Assembly: GCF_018324385.1 (NCBI RefSeq)
Contig: NZ_AP019536.1
Span: 1,302,001 to 1,366,000 of the forward strand
Source: Ferrigenium kumadai
GTDB lineage: Bacteria > Pseudomonadota > Gammaproteobacteria > Burkholderiales > Gallionellaceae
Direction of reading: 5' to 3'
DNA: 64,000 bases
Part shown: one piece after another, positions 49,701 through 56,872 of the stretch
Numbering within the stretch: the stretch's first letter is position 1
Layout of the letters: each line of letters starts with the position of its first letter
Program-made: the position numbers and the translations under genes
Notes under the pieces: model-generated
What the model saw: the letters and a program-made list of their open reading frames with translations, nothing else
What the model was told of the DNA's origin: nothing
Databases searched by the model: none

Positions 49701-51179
49701 CTCTGCCATGCCTCCGTTCCCTCTGGTTGAGCCACCTTTCGCGCTGATGTTGCCAGTGAAACGCATCGCCTGATCCGACCACAGCACAATTTCTCCACCG
49801 TTGCCAGACTGCTGCGCATCGGCCTTGAAGCTGGTCGAGCCGTTGGCAAGTACGTTGGTGGCATTGGCGAGCGAGATGCCTTGAGCCCCGAATCCCGCGC
49901 CACCATGCATCAACCCACCGACGTGGATATTGCCGCCGCCGTTCGTGCCGCTTGCATCGAGCTGGGCACCCGCCAGCTTGATCTCACTTCCTGCGATAGT
50001 GAGGTTACCGCCGGTCACGCCGGTCGCGCTGTATGAGCCAGAGGTATAGTTGGAAACATTGGCGGAAACAAGAACATCGCCGCCCTGTCCCAGGCTGCTG
50101 TTCGCCGTGTATCGCGCTGACGAAGTGGAGAGCGCGCGGCCGGCTGCCTGAACGCTTATCTTGCCGCCCGCATTGGTGCCGTCAGCATGGATGGAGGAGG
50201 AGGAAAGAATACTGTCCGCTCTCATACCGACTGCACCGCCCGCTCCCGTCGTGCCATTCGCGGTAATGCTGCCGGTATGTATCACGACACCCGGCGCATT
50301 GGGATCGGACGAGTGTGCCGCGCCGATATCCACGCTGCCGCCGCTGGAGCCTGACGCACTGACGGCACCACCCACTTCCGCCCGATGGCTGGCCTTGAAC
50401 ACGATCTTGCCGCCCTGCATGACGGCGCTGTCGGCACTGACGGTGCCGCTGTTCCTGACCACCGTGCCGAACAGTCCAAGGCTGCCAGCCTCGGCCATGA
50501 GCTTGCCGACGTTAGTGGCATCACCCGCCGGAGCGATGATGTTGACCCTGAGATTGGGATCCAGGCTGTTGACCAGTTCGACCTCGTGTCCCGCGGCCAA
50601 TAGGATATCGCCATTAGGGGCAGTGATAACGCCGGTGTTTTCGACGTTCGGTGCAATGAGGTAAATCTGTCCGCCGCTCTGTGCGGTGATATTTCCGGCA
50701 TTGCTGATGTTCTGTGCACCCGGCATCTGGGTGAAGTGGTAGCGCCCCGAGAGGAAGTCGGCATTGCTCAGGTTAAGCGTGGTGGCGACCAGTCCAGCCA
50801 CGTCAATGGTCGCTCCCGCGCCGAATACGATGCCGTTGGGATTGACCAGGAATACGCGGCCATTGGATTGCAGGGTACCGAGGATGCTGGACGAGACGCC
50901 GCCAGTAACCCGGTTGAGCACGGTGGAGGCCGCGCTTTGCTGGGCGAAGCGGGTCACCTCGTTGGCGCCTATCGAGAAGGCTTGCCAGTTGATGATGGTA
51001 CCGGGAGTGTTGGTGACTGTAAGGGTGGTACCGGTGATGGCAAAGTTGGCTTGGCCGTTGACAACCGAGGGCCCTAGCGGGTTGGCGTAGGAGCTCTGCG
51101 CCGCACATGCGAACAGTACCGCAGCGCATAGCGGATTGAGCTTGAAGCGAACCTGTTTCGTTGCCTTACTGAAAGACAT
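43710..51179 (-). CDS. Giant TpsA-type secreted exoprotein with FG-GAP-like repeats and MBG/YDG domains
   Basis: About 2,489 residues. A signal peptide (NPLCAAVLFACAAQSSYA) precedes a two-partner-secretion domain (about 30-150) with TLNRVTGG-like and LVNPNGIVFGAG motifs. A Gly/Asn-rich beta-helix follows to about 560. Then come at least 18 repeats of about 65-75 residues built on GAVTWMNGATGALS, then SLVGSTAGD.VG, then NGN.VV.SP.W. Next is a hemagglutinin-type beta region, then YDG/MBG-like domains (KVYDGTAGATL, NKTYGAADPAL), and a Pro/Gln-rich tail ending PVCQ. The frame is also open from ATG 51200, overlapping the SapC-family stop, but GAGGGG lies before ATG 51179. Secreted by the TpsB of the same operon, it is probably an adhesin. 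Confidence 0.9.
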   Translation of the reverse strand: MSFSKATKQVRFKLNPLCAAVLFACAAQSSYANPLGPSVVNGQANFAITGTTLTVTNTPGTIINWQAFSIGANEVTRFAQQSAASTVLNRVTGGVSSSILGTLQSNGRVFLVNPNGIVFGAGATIDVAGLVATTLNLSNADFLSGRYHFTQMPGAQNISNAGNITAQSGGQIYLIAPNVENTGVITAPNGDILLAAGHEVELVNSLDPNLRVNIIAPAGDATNVGKLMAEAGSLGLFGTVVRNSGTVSADSAVMQGGKIVFKASHRAEVGGAVSASGSSGGSVDIGAAHSSDPNAPGVVIHTGSITANGTTGAGGAVGMRADSILSSSSIHADGTNAGGKISVQAAGRALSTSSARYTANSSLGQGGDVLVSANVSNYTSGSYSATGVTGGNLTIAGSEIKLAGAQLDASGTNGGGNIHVGGLMHGGAGFGAQGISLANATNVLANGSTSFKADAQQSGNGGEIVLWSDQAMRFTGNISAKGGSTRGNGGMAEVSGLASLAYGGLTDLSATNGLNGTLLLDPRNITIMPGNGALSALPYQEIIDPAPGAGEGFGGMQNLVLASGNILVSSPLDSFTALNSGAVYLYNPGGTLISALAGSVVGDKVGALTQTAWGITSDNNGVTALANGNVIVGSNNWSGTRGAVTWMNGTTGALSDGTIGGAVSAANSLLGSTAGDKVGESVMELGNSKVLVTTLTWNNGGVAANAGAVTWMDGATGKLSDTTTGGAISTTNSLVGSTAGDQIGSGGIALVTDNLNYWNFVIRSPLWGSGGTAANALGAVTWMNGVTGELSNSTVGTPVYGGVVSAANSLVGSTAGDKVGTMTLTSNYGWGPTTGEYSGIVVRNGNLVVSSNNWNNGGAAAGAGAVTWMNGATGALSNGALGGAVSSANSLVGSAAGDRVGMVTTHPWSGWTADRRGLDWLPNGNFLVGSGEWGGGMGAVTWVNGTLGISGVVSSANSIVGSAAGDMVGVGWNDLYTADPGLVILPNGNYVVVSSRWGGGKGAVTWGNGSTGTSGVVTGAAAASAGIAPSLVGAVGASYVGAQGIAVQAGGSNYLVKSPWFDFNTLIDSGAVTWMNGATGALTSGVFGGAVDGTNSLMGGFAYDNVGAVTLLNNGNFLATTPVWSGGSPSTGLGAVTWISGATGKLADLSNGGAISNINSLVGSTGGDMSGNGIIQLANGNILVRNPNWDNGANVNVGALTWMKGATGELSNSTVGVPVYGGVIGTANSLVGAYGGVWNGISYAGSEHVGNTVTTLSTGNVLVQTPTWHNPTTNADYAGAVTWVNGATGKLVDGSAGGTISALNSLVGDVANSSVGFYAITQLGNGKVVIASPSWSNGAATGAGAVTWMNGATGALSDGSFSGSITSANSLIGATANDSVGMGVTLASDGTTFWNYVVHSNWNGVGALTWMDGATGKTSDTLGISAANSLVGSAAGDAVGNSWMQQLGNGMVLFTDTSWGSNKGAVTWMNPANGLLANGTAGGIVSATNSLVGSTSMDSVGSGGITEITDGATFWNYAVSSPNWANGAVTGAGAVTLGNGVTGTAGTVSASNSLVGSATSDSVGSGGITLVSNGISFWNYIVSSPAWGGAGGAGKGAVTWVNGQTGRLSNGALGGTVDSTNSLLGSVAGDWVGVAPAPSWSSALTGVNAFGNGNVLIRSEQWGGGISAFSWMNGATGALAGGATGGVVSATNSLLGSTVGDNLGNGVVGLTQLQVNGNWVITSPDWGSAGGWNGGKGAATWMNSATGQLADGSFGGVVSATNSLVGSVAGDVVGGDWACDCAYSGGITALSDGHYVVHSLNFGAVSWGNGTTGLVGLVTARNSVFGTFGNVSELTSQPGKVLLGSKTANGGAGGVYLFGTPAAVGPLFGNSPGVDATIGAGWIAGTLNLGTNVVLQANNDITQEVGAGITATGSGNLTLQAGRSVMLNDAIDIAGALNITANDAGAVAANRTAGNAVIDTTLATITAGLINLANSGGDILAGTLAAATGGINLNASGNVVLNGALVAASGNNIVLAASGNFDNRAGTGALGVSGGGRWLVYSTAPALDVRGGLVYDFKQYNTTYGGTVLGSGNGFVYSLAPVINVTLGGNVSKVYDGLLGAALSAANFTAANAVDGDTITLNGVGSYDTRNVGNAKAVNVSSVAIAGASNGFAPVYGYQLGAVTGTALGTITPATISAVTGITAANKVYDGTAGATLNTAAAGFTGMIAGDLLSVTGATGAFIDKNAAISKTVTISGIALAGIDAGNYTLGSTSASTVADITPASLTVTANVLNKTYGAADPALGYVATGVIGTDTLTGAQTRAAGENVGTYAISQGTLTNPNYTIAYTGSSLGITPAALTVSANATGKLEGGVDPLLTYMVAGLKFTDTAATTLSGALSRVAGETAGTYPISQGTLALLSTNYTMSYVPANFTITAPVLATPTVINSLTSTVSVIPAPQMFAGVIATATVAAADTATGNEQKQEALQTIEAANSAAQPQAPKPLPVCQ
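45570..49460 (-). repeat. Tandem coding repeats of the TpsA exoprotein
   Basis: At least 18 units of roughly 200-225 bp can be counted by their GAVTW/GALTW/GAATW core, bounded by diverged units GAVYLYNPGG at the start and GGVYLFGTP at the end. The units differ at many positions, so they are old duplications or under gene conversion rather than recent identical copies. Confidence 0.85.
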
Positions 51180-51196
51180 GGCGCATCCCCTCAACA

Positions 51197-51955
51197 TCAA
51201 TGAATCGCCGCGTTCTGACCGGGCGTGATCGCCGAACGGGCAGATAGTCGATCAAGCAGCTTGCGCATATTGCCCAACGAAGCCAGATGCAGATAGATCA
51301 TTCCCAGTGCACCGCTGCGGAAAAGCAGCGGGAGCTTGTCATCGGCGATCTGGCCGAATTTTGCTTCGTCGATCAGGAAGAAGTCATTCAGCTGGAAGGT
51401 CCCTCCTGCGGGAGTATCGAAGCGAGCCCCTTGCTGCACGAACAGGCCGAGTTCATCGAGCTGTCCCATGAGCAGCTCGGTGCGGGTGAATTCCTGCTGG
51501 AAGTTTTGCAGGAACTGCATCATCTCGTTCATGCGCGGCTGCAGTCGGCCCTCCTTATCGATCAGCAATTCGCCGTGCTCTGTATTCAGAGCCGGGCAGT
51601 TTTCATCTATGCACACGATCAACTGACCTTGTGCGCCACCTTCGGCCATCACGAAGGGGTAACGGCGCACGAACGCCGGGATATAGCGAGCATCCCACTT
51701 GCCCTCTTCATCGACAAAAAGGTTCTCTCCATTGCGGACCCCAAGCAATGCAACAGGACGCATCTTCTGATCTTCCCCCCGTATGAATACGATGGGATAT
51801 TCACGTGCCGCCTCGGCGAATTCGACACCTGCCATCAACACCGCGTTGGTGTCACGTGCGAAGGTGAAAGTCACTTCGTTGGACGCGAATTTCAGGTTGC
51901 GATGCACATCTGAGTTCAGTGCGACCACTTTCCGGTAAAAAGCAAAATTACTCAT
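51197..51955 (-). CDS. SapC-family protein
   Basis: A 252-residue protein of the SapC family (PF07277-like): YPIVFIRGEDQKMRPVALLGVRNGENLFVD, YIPAFVRRYPFVMAE, and QLNDFFLIDEAKFGQIAD. There is no signal peptide or membrane helix, so it is cytosolic. The family was named from a surface-layer-associated gene and has no settled biochemistry. The frame can also start at TTG 51961; ATG 51955 was chosen and GGAG lies upstream of both. It lies between the FecR-domain gene and tpsA, 25 bp after the former and touching the latter. Confidence 0.82.
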   Translation of the reverse strand: MSNFAFYRKVVALNSDVHRNLKFASNEVTFTFARDTNAVLMAGVEFAEAAREYPIVFIRGEDQKMRPVALLGVRNGENLFVDEEGKWDARYIPAFVRRYPFVMAEGGAQGQLIVCIDENCPALNTEHGELLIDKEGRLQPRMNEMMQFLQNFQQEFTRTELLMGQLDELGLFVQQGARFDTPAGGTFQLNDFFLIDEAKFGQIADDKLPLLFRSGALGMIYLHLASLGNMRKLLDRLSARSAITPGQNAAIH

Positions 51956-51980
51956 TGTCAATTCATTCTCCGCCCTGAAC

Positions 51981-53348
51981 TCATTTCACAACACAGCCGG
52001 TCTGGTTGACTGTTGGATTAGGACTGTTGTTGCTCGATTCGGAATTTATCTGGGCGTTGTCATTACCCATGAATACCGGAGTGGCTGTAAGTCGCGACAA
52101 CACTTGTTCATTGGTGAATCCGGTTTCCCCTCGCCCCAAGTCAATTTTATTATCGCCTTGGACAAGGATCACATGCCCATCATGCACCGTCACATACAGC
52201 CCAGGCTCTCCCGTGCCGGCTTCGGCGCCGAACTGCTCCTTCATATCCACAGGCACACTTTCCGGAAGCGGGACTTTGTTGTCCAACGCGCCGGCAGGCA
52301 CCTTAACGATAGGCACCGGCTTGCCCGTATCGATGGCGATTGCAGCAGCCATACCCGCAGCGACGGCCATCGATCCACCGGGCGCAACCAGTACCACCTC
52401 GCCTTCCGTGACCTCCACACCGACGCCTTCCAGTGCGCCGGTCACACAAGGGCCATAACACCAAGCGCCATATTTCGTGCCGCGAATGCCGATGGTGGCC
52501 GAGGATACTTTCAACTGGTAATTGTCATGGTTGACACGTCCGATCCAACCGGAGACCACACGCACGCCCCCTTTTATCAACCTCAGGACGGCACTCTCCT
52601 GCGAGGCAGCCTTGTCGTATTTGAATTTTTCGACATGGAAAACGGTGTTTTCCTGCAGGCTCACGCGCCCTTCGTCACGGAAAGCGACCACCGCATGGGA
52701 TTGCTTGCCGGTGGTGAGCACGTCGCCTTCATACACCGGCGCACCCAGAGTCAGCTTGCGCGACTTGCCGCTTTCTTCTTTGGCAATCAGCGCCCCTTGG
52801 ATCAGCATTACGCGACCGATAACTGGTGATTGCACGATTGGAGGTTTGACGATCTGCTTGGCTGATGCACCATTCTCGTCCTGACACCCTTGGGTCGCGC
52901 ACAGGCGTGAAGTGAAATCCGTGCCGCGAATGCCGATGGTGGCCGAGGCGGCGCGCAGCTTGTAGGCATCGGGGTCCCCTCGCTTGCCGATCAAGCCGGT
53001 TATCGTGCGGAACCCGCCTTTCAGCAGACGGAATACCGCATTGTCCGCTTTGGGTTCCTCCTTGCGGAACTGATACGACTCGATCTTCAGATTCGAGTGG
53101 GGGCGCAAGGTCATTTTCGCGCCATCGTTCATCAGCACCTGTGCATAGCTGTCCTTTGCGGTGATCAGCATGTCGCCCGCCAACACTTCGGATTTGGGGC
53201 CCAGCACTTTGATCGTACCGTCTGTGCGTTGCGCAACCAGCGTTCCGCTCATGTAACCGACCTTGCCGGCGACCTCCTCGGCTTGCCCCTGGCTTGGCGA
53301 GGCCAGGCTCAACAAGGTCACCAGAAGCAATAGGCTGTATCTGCTCAT
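51981..53348 (-). CDS. Secreted protein with two FecR domains
   Basis: A 455-residue exported protein with signal peptide (LLLVTLLSLASPSQGQA). Two FecR-like beta domains are arranged in tandem, near 30-150 and 175-300. Each shows the run GD.L.TGK...V.., then FRLLKGGFRTITGLIGKR or LRLIKGGVRVVSGWIGR, then the hallmark SATIGIRGT. There is no transmembrane segment or sigma-factor partner, so it is not a classical FecR anti-sigma protein. The C-terminal 150 residues are low-complexity. It may assist or tether the exoprotein. It lies 18 bp after tpsB. Confidence 0.87.
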   Translation of the reverse strand: MSRYSLLLLVTLLSLASPSQGQAEEVAGKVGYMSGTLVAQRTDGTIKVLGPKSEVLAGDMLITAKDSYAQVLMNDGAKMTLRPHSNLKIESYQFRKEEPKADNAVFRLLKGGFRTITGLIGKRGDPDAYKLRAASATIGIRGTDFTSRLCATQGCQDENGASAKQIVKPPIVQSPVIGRVMLIQGALIAKEESGKSRKLTLGAPVYEGDVLTTGKQSHAVVAFRDEGRVSLQENTVFHVEKFKYDKAASQESAVLRLIKGGVRVVSGWIGRVNHDNYQLKVSSATIGIRGTKYGAWCYGPCVTGALEGVGVEVTEGEVVLVAPGGSMAVAAGMAAAIAIDTGKPVPIVKVPAGALDNKVPLPESVPVDMKEQFGAEAGTGEPGLYVTVHDGHVILVQGDNKIDLGRGETGFTNEQVLSRLTATPVFMGNDNAQINSESSNNSPNPTVNQTGCVVK

Positions 53349-53366
53349 AAACTACATCTCAACTTG

Positions 53367-54995
53367 TCAAAAGGTGGCCGCCAAACCGATATGCGCACGC
53401 CAATCGCCAACGCGCTGCAATGGGTCCGTGCCCGCGTTGATGATGCGAGCCGCATCCATCCGCAGCGAATACCGGCTGGCAACACCGGCACGCACCCCCA
53501 GCCCCGCACCGGAGATGGAAGACTTTGCGCCATTGGCCGATTTCACCTGCCCCGCATCGAAGAACGCCAGCGCGCGTACGGTGACATCGTTCCTGCCGAA
53601 ATCCGGTGTATAACCTTCCAGGTTCCACCGCGCGCCCGTCTCGCCGCCTTCGCTGCCTTCGGCGAATCCGCGCACCCCGTCGCTGCCACCCAGTCGCATC
53701 TGCTCGCCCAGCACCAGCACATCATTGCTCCACTGCCCGCTCAATGAAGCCCGGAATTGCCAATCCTCCACGACCTGTTGTGCATAGCTCACGCCGTAGT
53801 GCACCACGCGGTAATTGGCGTTGGGCAACAACACCCCCGAGGGGTCGTAGTTGGCGAAGTCCGCACGGCGCCCTTTATTCATGCCAGGCAGATTGGCGGA
53901 GAACGATGCATTGGCCCCGATATCGCTCTTCGCTAGCTTGCCCTGGAGTGAATAAGCGATACTCACCGGCATGACGACGATCTCGTTGTACAGCACGGTG
54001 ACAGGCGGGGTGGTTTGCTGGATGCGACTGAAATCGCGCCAGTCCCAGCCAAACGACAAACGAGGATCGAAGCTGCCTACTCTGTCCAGCGGATGGTTAT
54101 AGCGCGCACTGAACAACAGGCCGCCGCCCTGGAAATTGGATAACCCACCTACCACCGAGTTGACATTCGAATATCCGCCAAAGAACTCAACGCTATCGCC
54201 GGACTGGTAAAGAGGAACCTTATAACTCCCACCTATCACGGTAACGCGATTGGGATGTTCGGGAGATATCTGGAATTGCGCACTGGCCACGTGATCTTTG
54301 TCGAACAGATCTGCATGCCGGTAAGAAACGCCGAGGCGCGTACGCCCGGTTTCCGGCGAGCCGGTGTTGTCCAGCGTCACGCCCCACGCAGTCGGCTTGT
54401 CATCGGTAACGATCACATTGGCATCTACCTCGTCGTCCTTTCCGCCGGACTTCAGAATGACGTTCATCTGCCTCGCCGGGTTCTCGTTGGCGAGTTTCAA
54501 TTCGCGCGCTATCTGCTTCGAACGCGGGACGCCCCCGCTACGCACCGAAGGGATTGCATTCAGAACGTTGGTTTCGCTGGCGAAGCGATTGTCTTTCACC
54601 GTCACTTTGCCGAAGCGGCTCTCTACCACGTGAAATCGTATAGCCCCCTTTTCCAGTTCCTGCTCCGGCAACAATACTTGCACCGCGGTATAGCCATGTT
54701 TGGCATAAGCTTCCTCAACGGCTTCCAGCGCGCGCTGCACGTCGGAGAAATCCTTGTCCTTGCCGACGAATGGCACCACTGCAGCATCGATCTCTGCCTG
54801 GGAAAGCAATGTCGCCCCCTCTAGCGTGTAACCGCTGATATCAAAGCGCAGCACGGCAGGCTCCGCTTCACTCTCCGCACTGGCGGCAGATTTAACTTCT
54901 TCCGCATATGAAGTCACCGGCGTTACCAACAGTCCTCCCCCAAAAAAGGCGGCCAACGTGATGTGGCGTATAAGTCTTTCCATCCTCGAATCCAT
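53367..54995 (-). CDS. TpsB outer-membrane transporter (ShlB/FhaC/HecB family)
   Basis: A 542-residue two-partner-secretion pore. A signal peptide is followed by two POTRA domains (FDISGYTLEGATLLS ... KGAIRFHVVE near 50-125, then KVTVKDNRFASETNVL near 127-200) and a 16-strand barrel (from about 210) ending in phenylalanine (IGLAATF). The FhaC-type motifs LDNTGSPETGRTRLGV and VRGF (DGVRGFAEGS, lid loop L6) are present. Start ATG 54995; ATG 54983 is possible. It is the first gene of the operon and should export the TpsA protein encoded downstream. Confidence 0.93.
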   Translation of the reverse strand: MDSRMERLIRHITLAAFFGGGLLVTPVTSYAEEVKSAASAESEAEPAVLRFDISGYTLEGATLLSQAEIDAAVVPFVGKDKDFSDVQRALEAVEEAYAKHGYTAVQVLLPEQELEKGAIRFHVVESRFGKVTVKDNRFASETNVLNAIPSVRSGGVPRSKQIARELKLANENPARQMNVILKSGGKDDEVDANVIVTDDKPTAWGVTLDNTGSPETGRTRLGVSYRHADLFDKDHVASAQFQISPEHPNRVTVIGGSYKVPLYQSGDSVEFFGGYSNVNSVVGGLSNFQGGGLLFSARYNHPLDRVGSFDPRLSFGWDWRDFSRIQQTTPPVTVLYNEIVVMPVSIAYSLQGKLAKSDIGANASFSANLPGMNKGRRADFANYDPSGVLLPNANYRVVHYGVSYAQQVVEDWQFRASLSGQWSNDVLVLGEQMRLGGSDGVRGFAEGSEGGETGARWNLEGYTPDFGRNDVTVRALAFFDAGQVKSANGAKSSISGAGLGVRAGVASRYSLRMDAARIINAGTDPLQRVGDWRAHIGLAATF

Positions 54996-55166
54996 TAATG
55001 TGAGTTGCCCGCGCCACGCCTCATGCGTCGGATGATGGAGTCCTTACCGTGTGTGATGGCGTGTTCATGCGTCACCACCCAGGCATTGCGGAGAGAACCC
55101 CAAACGAGTCGATAGATATGGTTCATATTGAACTGCACGAAAACACGCCTTGCCAGGCGGCCACCA

Positions 55167-55179
55167 GTCCAGTCTGGAC
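55167..55179. promoter_or_regulatory. 13-bp palindrome in the tpsB/small-gene divergent region
   Basis: GTCCAG-T-CTGGAC, a perfect 6-bp inverted repeat with one central base, lies about 170 bp upstream of tpsB and 41 bp upstream of the small rightward gene. It is a candidate operator for either; the regulator is unknown. Confidence 0.4.
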
Positions 55180-55219
55180 GACACGGAATTTATACGTTGC
55201 CGATTTGCAAGGAGGCAAG

Positions 55220-55381
55220 ATGCAAATAAAGTCGAACGCCACCGAGCACCGCAATTCGAACTGGATAAAGGACTGTTTTCTAGGACTGTCGAAGACACAG
55301 CGAACCTCCCACCAACCATTGGTGGAATTAACTGACGCCGAGATTATGCATATTTTGAAAGAAAAGCCTATATGCCAATAG
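55220..55381 (+). CDS. Small protein of unknown function
   Basis: A 53-residue protein starting MQIKSNATEH with a perfect AGGAGG five bases before ATG 55220. The frame is open further upstream from 55049, but only this start has a ribosome site. It contains a basic-aromatic N-terminal half (WIKDCFLGLSKTQR) and LTDAEIMHILKEKPIC near the end. The phrase resembles the short DUF-type proteins of small regulators, but no family is recognised. It is divergent from tpsB and convergent with glgA. Confidence 0.5.
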   Translation: MQIKSNATEHRNSNWIKDCFLGLSKTQRTSHQPLVELTDAEIMHILKEKPICQ

Positions 55382-55422
55382 GCCTATAATTAGCCGACCA
55401 TTCTTGTCGGTTTACAACAGAC

Positions 55423-56871
55423 TTAAGGCAATTGCTTCAATACCTTGAGATAGACGTCCCGGTAGGCCTCGGCGCTGCGCTGCCAGCTAAAATCCTTACC
55501 CATGCAATTCTTGCATAGCGCCTTCCACTTCGGCGCTTCACGGTACAACTCCACCGCACGCCGAATTGCCCCAAACAGGTTATCAGCGCTCATGCCGCTG
55601 AACACAAAACCGCTCGCGGTGGCGTCCTTCAGTGTCTGCGCACTGGCATCCACCACCGAATCGACCAAGCCGCCGGTAGCGTGGACGATGGGCGGCGTGC
55701 CGTAGCGCTGGCTGTACAACTGGTTAAGGCCGCAGGGCTCGAAGCGAGATGGCATGACGAACATATCCGCCCCTGCCTCGATCATATGCGAGAGCTCTTC
55801 GCTAAAGCCGATGTGCACGGCGATCTGTCCCGGATAGCGCAGCAACAATTCACGGGCGGTGTTCTGCAATTGCGCGTCACCCGTGCCGAGCATGGCAAGT
55901 TGCACAGGGAACCCGACCAGCCGCGGGACGATTTCTAGCAACAGATCCAGCCCCTTCTGGTGGGTGAACCGGCTGACCACGCCGAGCAACGGAACTTCCG
56001 CACCGAGGTTCAGGCCCATCCTTCTTTGCAGGGCTTCCTTGTTCGTGGTCTTGCCGACCATGTGGGCGACACTGTATTGGTGGGCGAGATAGGCGTCTTT
56101 TGCCGGATCCCACTCGTGCATGTCGATGCCGTTGAGGATGCCGGTCAGGCTGTCGCGGCGCAAACTTAGCAATCCCTGCATGCCGAAGCCGAGTGGTTCC
56201 TGCTGGATCTCCCTCGCATAGTTCGGGCTGACGGTGGTCAGGTGGTCGGCATAGAACAGGCCTGCCTTGAGAAACGACAGATTGCCGTAATACTCGACGC
56301 CATCGATGCCGAAACAGGATGGCGGCAAGTGCAGTTCGTGCAGTGTCTCGGGAGGAAAGATGCCCTGAAACGCCAAATTGTGAACGGTCATCACGCTGGG
56401 CACGCCATGGGCAAAGCGCAGGTAGGCCGGTGCCAGCCCCGTCTGCCAGTCGTTGCAATGCACCAGGTCGGGATGCCAGTCCAGCGGCGATGCGCTGCTG
56501 CCCAATATGGCGGCGACCTTGGAGAGCAGGCCGAAACGCAGGGCGTTGTCCGGCCAGTCTTGCCCGTCGATATCCTGATAAGGGCCGCCTTCTCGCTGAT
56601 ACAACTCCGGGCAATCCAGTACCAGCAGCGGCACGTCGTTCTCGGTTTCGCCGGACAGCAGTCGCGCGGCGGGAAAACCCGGCAAGCCGGTGAATCTAGC
56701 GACGACCGTGTGTTGCGGCATCTGCGCCAGCACCGGCGTATAGCCCGGCACCAGCACCCGCACGTCGACGCCGATGGCGCGCAACGCGGCGGGCAAAGCA
56801 CCGCTAACGTCCGCCAAGCCACCGGTCTTGATCAGCGGCGCAACCTCGGAAGTGGCGAACAGAACTCTCAT
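55423..56871 (-). CDS. glgA: Glycogen synthase (ADP-glucose dependent)
   Basis: A 482-residue GT5 enzyme extending alpha-1,4-glucan from ADP-glucose made by GlgC. The ADP-glucose-binding KTGGLADV lies at residues 15-22, VHNLAFQG, YYGNLSFLKAGLFYAD and VSPNYAREI follow, and the conserved FEPCGLNQ glutamate is in the C-terminal domain. It is one base after glgP, forming a leftward glk-glgP-glgA run. Confidence 0.97.
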   Translation of the reverse strand: MRVLFATSEVAPLIKTGGLADVSGALPAALRAIGVDVRVLVPGYTPVLAQMPQHTVVARFTGLPGFPAARLLSGETENDVPLLVLDCPELYQREGGPYQDIDGQDWPDNALRFGLLSKVAAILGSSASPLDWHPDLVHCNDWQTGLAPAYLRFAHGVPSVMTVHNLAFQGIFPPETLHELHLPPSCFGIDGVEYYGNLSFLKAGLFYADHLTTVSPNYAREIQQEPLGFGMQGLLSLRRDSLTGILNGIDMHEWDPAKDAYLAHQYSVAHMVGKTTNKEALQRRMGLNLGAEVPLLGVVSRFTHQKGLDLLLEIVPRLVGFPVQLAMLGTGDAQLQNTARELLLRYPGQIAVHIGFSEELSHMIEAGADMFVMPSRFEPCGLNQLYSQRYGTPPIVHATGGLVDSVVDASAQTLKDATASGFVFSGMSADNLFGAIRRAVELYREAPKWKALCKNCMGKDFSWQRSAEAYRDVYLKVLKQLP

Positions 56872-56872
56872 G

